A stretch of 64,000 nucleotides of DNA. Origin: Bacillota bacterium (lineage in GTDB: Bacteria; Bacillota; Clostridia; Lachnospirales; Lachnospiraceae). Numbering within the stretch: the first letter of the stretch is position 1; every line of letters starts with the position of its first letter. This document shows, piece after piece, positions 62,786 to 64,000 of the stretch. The position numbers and the translations under genes are program-made. A model generated the notes under the pieces. That model saw only the letters and a list, made by a program, of their open reading frames with translations, made no database searches and was not told the DNA's origin. Where the stretch lies: positions 19,414 through 83,413 of the forward strand of contig JAMPHT010000009.1 of the NCBI GenBank assembly GCA_023663285.1, in the 5' to 3' direction.

Positions 62786-63775
62786 TTATGCGGAAGTGTC
62801 GATCATTCCGCCCTCCACCAGCTCCACCGCGTCCACCATCTGGGCGTCTATGGGAACATCCACCCCGCCCAGCTCCAGGGATACGCCTCCGGTGTCATAC
62901 CCGATGCTCCTTCCCCCGGCGCTGTCGGAGCTGCTGCTTCCGATGCTGTTTGCACTGCTCTGCTGCTCCTTTGCCAGCTTTTCAAACATGGCTTTCAGAT
63001 ATTTCATATCGGCTTCCATGATCTTTCTAAGTTCCTCAGAGCGGTGCTTTTTCTTCATCTGTTCCAGATCCTCCGGATCCATCTCGCCTCCGGCGCCTCC
63101 CAGCATCAGATCCTCCAGTTCGCTCATGCTTTCCATGTCCTCCATGGCTTCTTCCATGAGCTCCTGATATATCTCCATCAGCTCCTGCAGATCCTCCATA
63201 TTAAATTCCGGGGCCGATACAGAGCCGCCTTCCTCCTCCGAGACTTCGTTGTACCAATCTTCCTCCGCAGCCTCTTCCGTCTCCTCTGTCAGCTCGGCTT
63301 CACACACACCGCCCCGCAGCTTTACATTTTCTTCCTCCTCCAGGTGCTTCAGCTTCTTTTTCGCCACTCTGGTCATGGCTTCGGCATGGCGGATGGCATT
63401 CAGCAGATCCTGATTATCATAGTCGGACAGCTTCAGCTTTTTGCGCAGCTCCACCACCTTCTGTCTGGCGCTGGTCACCGCCCGTCTTGCATTGCCGGAG
63501 GTTTTCGCCCGCAGTATCTTCGTAGAGATCTGTTTGAAATTATAGTGCAGCTTTTTCTTTAGAAGCTGCTTTTTCTGCGCTTCCCTGGCTTTCTTGGCCT
63601 CTTTGGCTTTCTTCGCCTCTCTTGCCCGCTGCTCGGCTCTTGCCTTCGCCCTTGCCGCCGCCCTTTCCTCCAAAGTTTTCCTGGAAACGGAGATCTGGCT
63701 CGCCGAGGTTCCGTCCGTGTTCCTCAGCCCGTACCGGTTCACCCCGGCGCTGCTCCTGCTGGCTATGATATTCAT
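62786..63775 (-). CDS. Charged coiled-coil hypothetical protein
   Basis: A 329-aa protein that I cannot assign. Residues about 30-75 are a strongly basic Ala/Arg/Lys helix. A helical region (80-145) follows, then a very acidic segment (EELTEETEEAAEED-type, about 160-265) and a Ser/Gly-rich tail. No signal or membrane segment is seen. Residues 45-75 include KKAKEAKKAREAQ-type repeats. The GGAGG ribosome binding site precedes ATG 63775. Such highly charged, soluble, possibly disordered proteins are frequent in this group; its role is unknown. Confidence 0.8.
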   Translation of the reverse strand: MNIIASRSSAGVNRYGLRNTDGTSASQISVSRKTLEERAAARAKARAEQRAREAKKAKEAKKAREAQKKQLLKKKLHYNFKQISTKILRAKTSGNARRAVTSARQKVVELRKKLKLSDYDNQDLLNAIRHAEAMTRVAKKKLKHLEEEENVKLRGGVCEAELTEETEEAAEEDWYNEVSEEEGGSVSAPEFNMEDLQELMEIYQELMEEAMEDMESMSELEDLMLGGAGGEMDPEDLEQMKKKHRSEELRKIMEADMKYLKAMFEKLAKEQQSSANSIGSSSSDSAGGRSIGYDTGGVSLELGGVDVPIDAQMVDAVELVEGGMIDTSA

Positions 63776-63811
63776 GTCGTCATCCTCCCTGATTCGGACA
63801 AATATTTTCTA

Positions 63812-64000
63812 CCTGTGCGGTTGTAATCCAATGGTCTGCCTGTACGCAATTTATTGCGATACTGGCAGACCGTTGGATTAGCAACCCACTCCCAAATGAA
63901 CAAAATGCGGATGCGTAAGCAGACGCAGCAGCGCGTAAGCGCGAATTTTGCGAATGTGGGAGTCAGGTTGGATGCTCCTTGGAGCGTCCAACCGCACAGG
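63812..64000. repeat. Closed multi-arm palindromic element at the window edge
   Basis: The outer arms CCTGTGCGGTTG (63812-63823) and CAACCGCACAGG (63989-64000) are perfect 12-bp complements. Inside are arm 1 (63825-63840 with 63864-63879, one mismatch, enclosing CGCAAT/ATTGCG), arm 2 (ACTCCCA/TGGGAGT and CAAAAT/ATTTTG, enclosing GCGT/ACGC and CGCG/GCGCG) and arm 3 (63966-63978 with 63981-63993, one mismatch). Arm 3 and the outer stem share bases, so they are mutually exclusive. The element ends exactly at the last base of the window and may extend beyond it. No coding region is seen in 63776-64000. Confidence 0.8.

Overview
The window is a stretch of chromosome from an anaerobic Firmicute, most likely a Lachnospiraceae-type Clostridium. 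The evidence is a six-gene clostridial Rnf complex, a biotin-dependent Na+-pump decarboxylase cluster, tandem acyl-CoA dehydratase activase domains, the era-yqzL-recO-glyS gene order, and AGGAGG-type ribosome binding sites. Of 54 genes annotated, 52 are on the minus strand; only the YprB-like nuclease and the giant activase read forward. Such bias suggests one replichore arm. I saw no tRNA, rRNA, CRISPR array, transposase or phage gene.

Layout, in coordinate order (minus-strand operons are transcribed right to left). 1-5.5 kb: rnfCDGEAB followed by a translationally coupled membrane protein cut by the window edge. 5.7-6.8 kb: YprB-like nuclease (+). 6.9-11.9 kb: flavoprotein, cmk, ispH, S1 protein, cheR. 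12.0-13.7 kb: RpiR and TetR regulators. 13.9-21.4 kb: a seven-gene Dlt-like operon (exported transglutaminase-like protein, Asp/Glu racemase, amino-acid adenylation enzyme, carrier protein, MBOAT acyltransferase, DltD-like protein, lipoprotein). 21.6-27.3 kb: Na+-translocating decarboxylase with two different carboxyltransferases. 27.5-32.6 kb: two D,D-carboxypeptidases, scpA, scpB and a phosphoesterase. 32.7-42.8 kb: rpsU, alaS, HscC-type Hsp70 with a huge J/TPR partner, glyS and a lipoprotein. 42.9-49.7 kb: recO, yqzL, era, an M16C peptidase, a sigma-like protein and a rhomboid-like membrane protein. 50-54 kb: 1412-aa activase (+). 54.3-63.8 kb: an MCP-PilZ fusion, metA, ligA, rluF, RNase H, a periplasmic-sensor GGDEF protein and a charged coiled-coil protein.

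Functionally, the Rnf complex and the decarboxylase cluster would both build an ion gradient. The S1/ispH/cmk, scp and era/recO/glyS groups are core housekeeping. Three genes (cheR, MCP-PilZ, GGDEF) point to chemotaxis and c-di-GMP signalling.

The best candidate for an undescribed system is the Dlt-like operon at 13.9-21.4 kb. It keeps the logic of teichoic-acid D-alanylation (activate, load, transfer across the membrane). However, it brings its own Asp/Glu-type racemase, has Phe where DltA has its D-Ala pocket Cys, has Lys in the binding pocket, and its DltD-like protein has Cys where the Ser nucleophile is expected. I infer decoration of a surface polymer with an amino acid other than D-Ala, perhaps D-Glu or D-Asp.

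A second theme is hairpin-rich intergenic DNA. There are two dispersed elements with conserved linkers but different stems, a three-unit tandem hairpin repeat inside the decarboxylase operon, and a closed multi-arm palindrome ending exactly at the right window edge. Two housekeeping genes (ispH and the flavoprotein) carry in-frame repetitive insertions.
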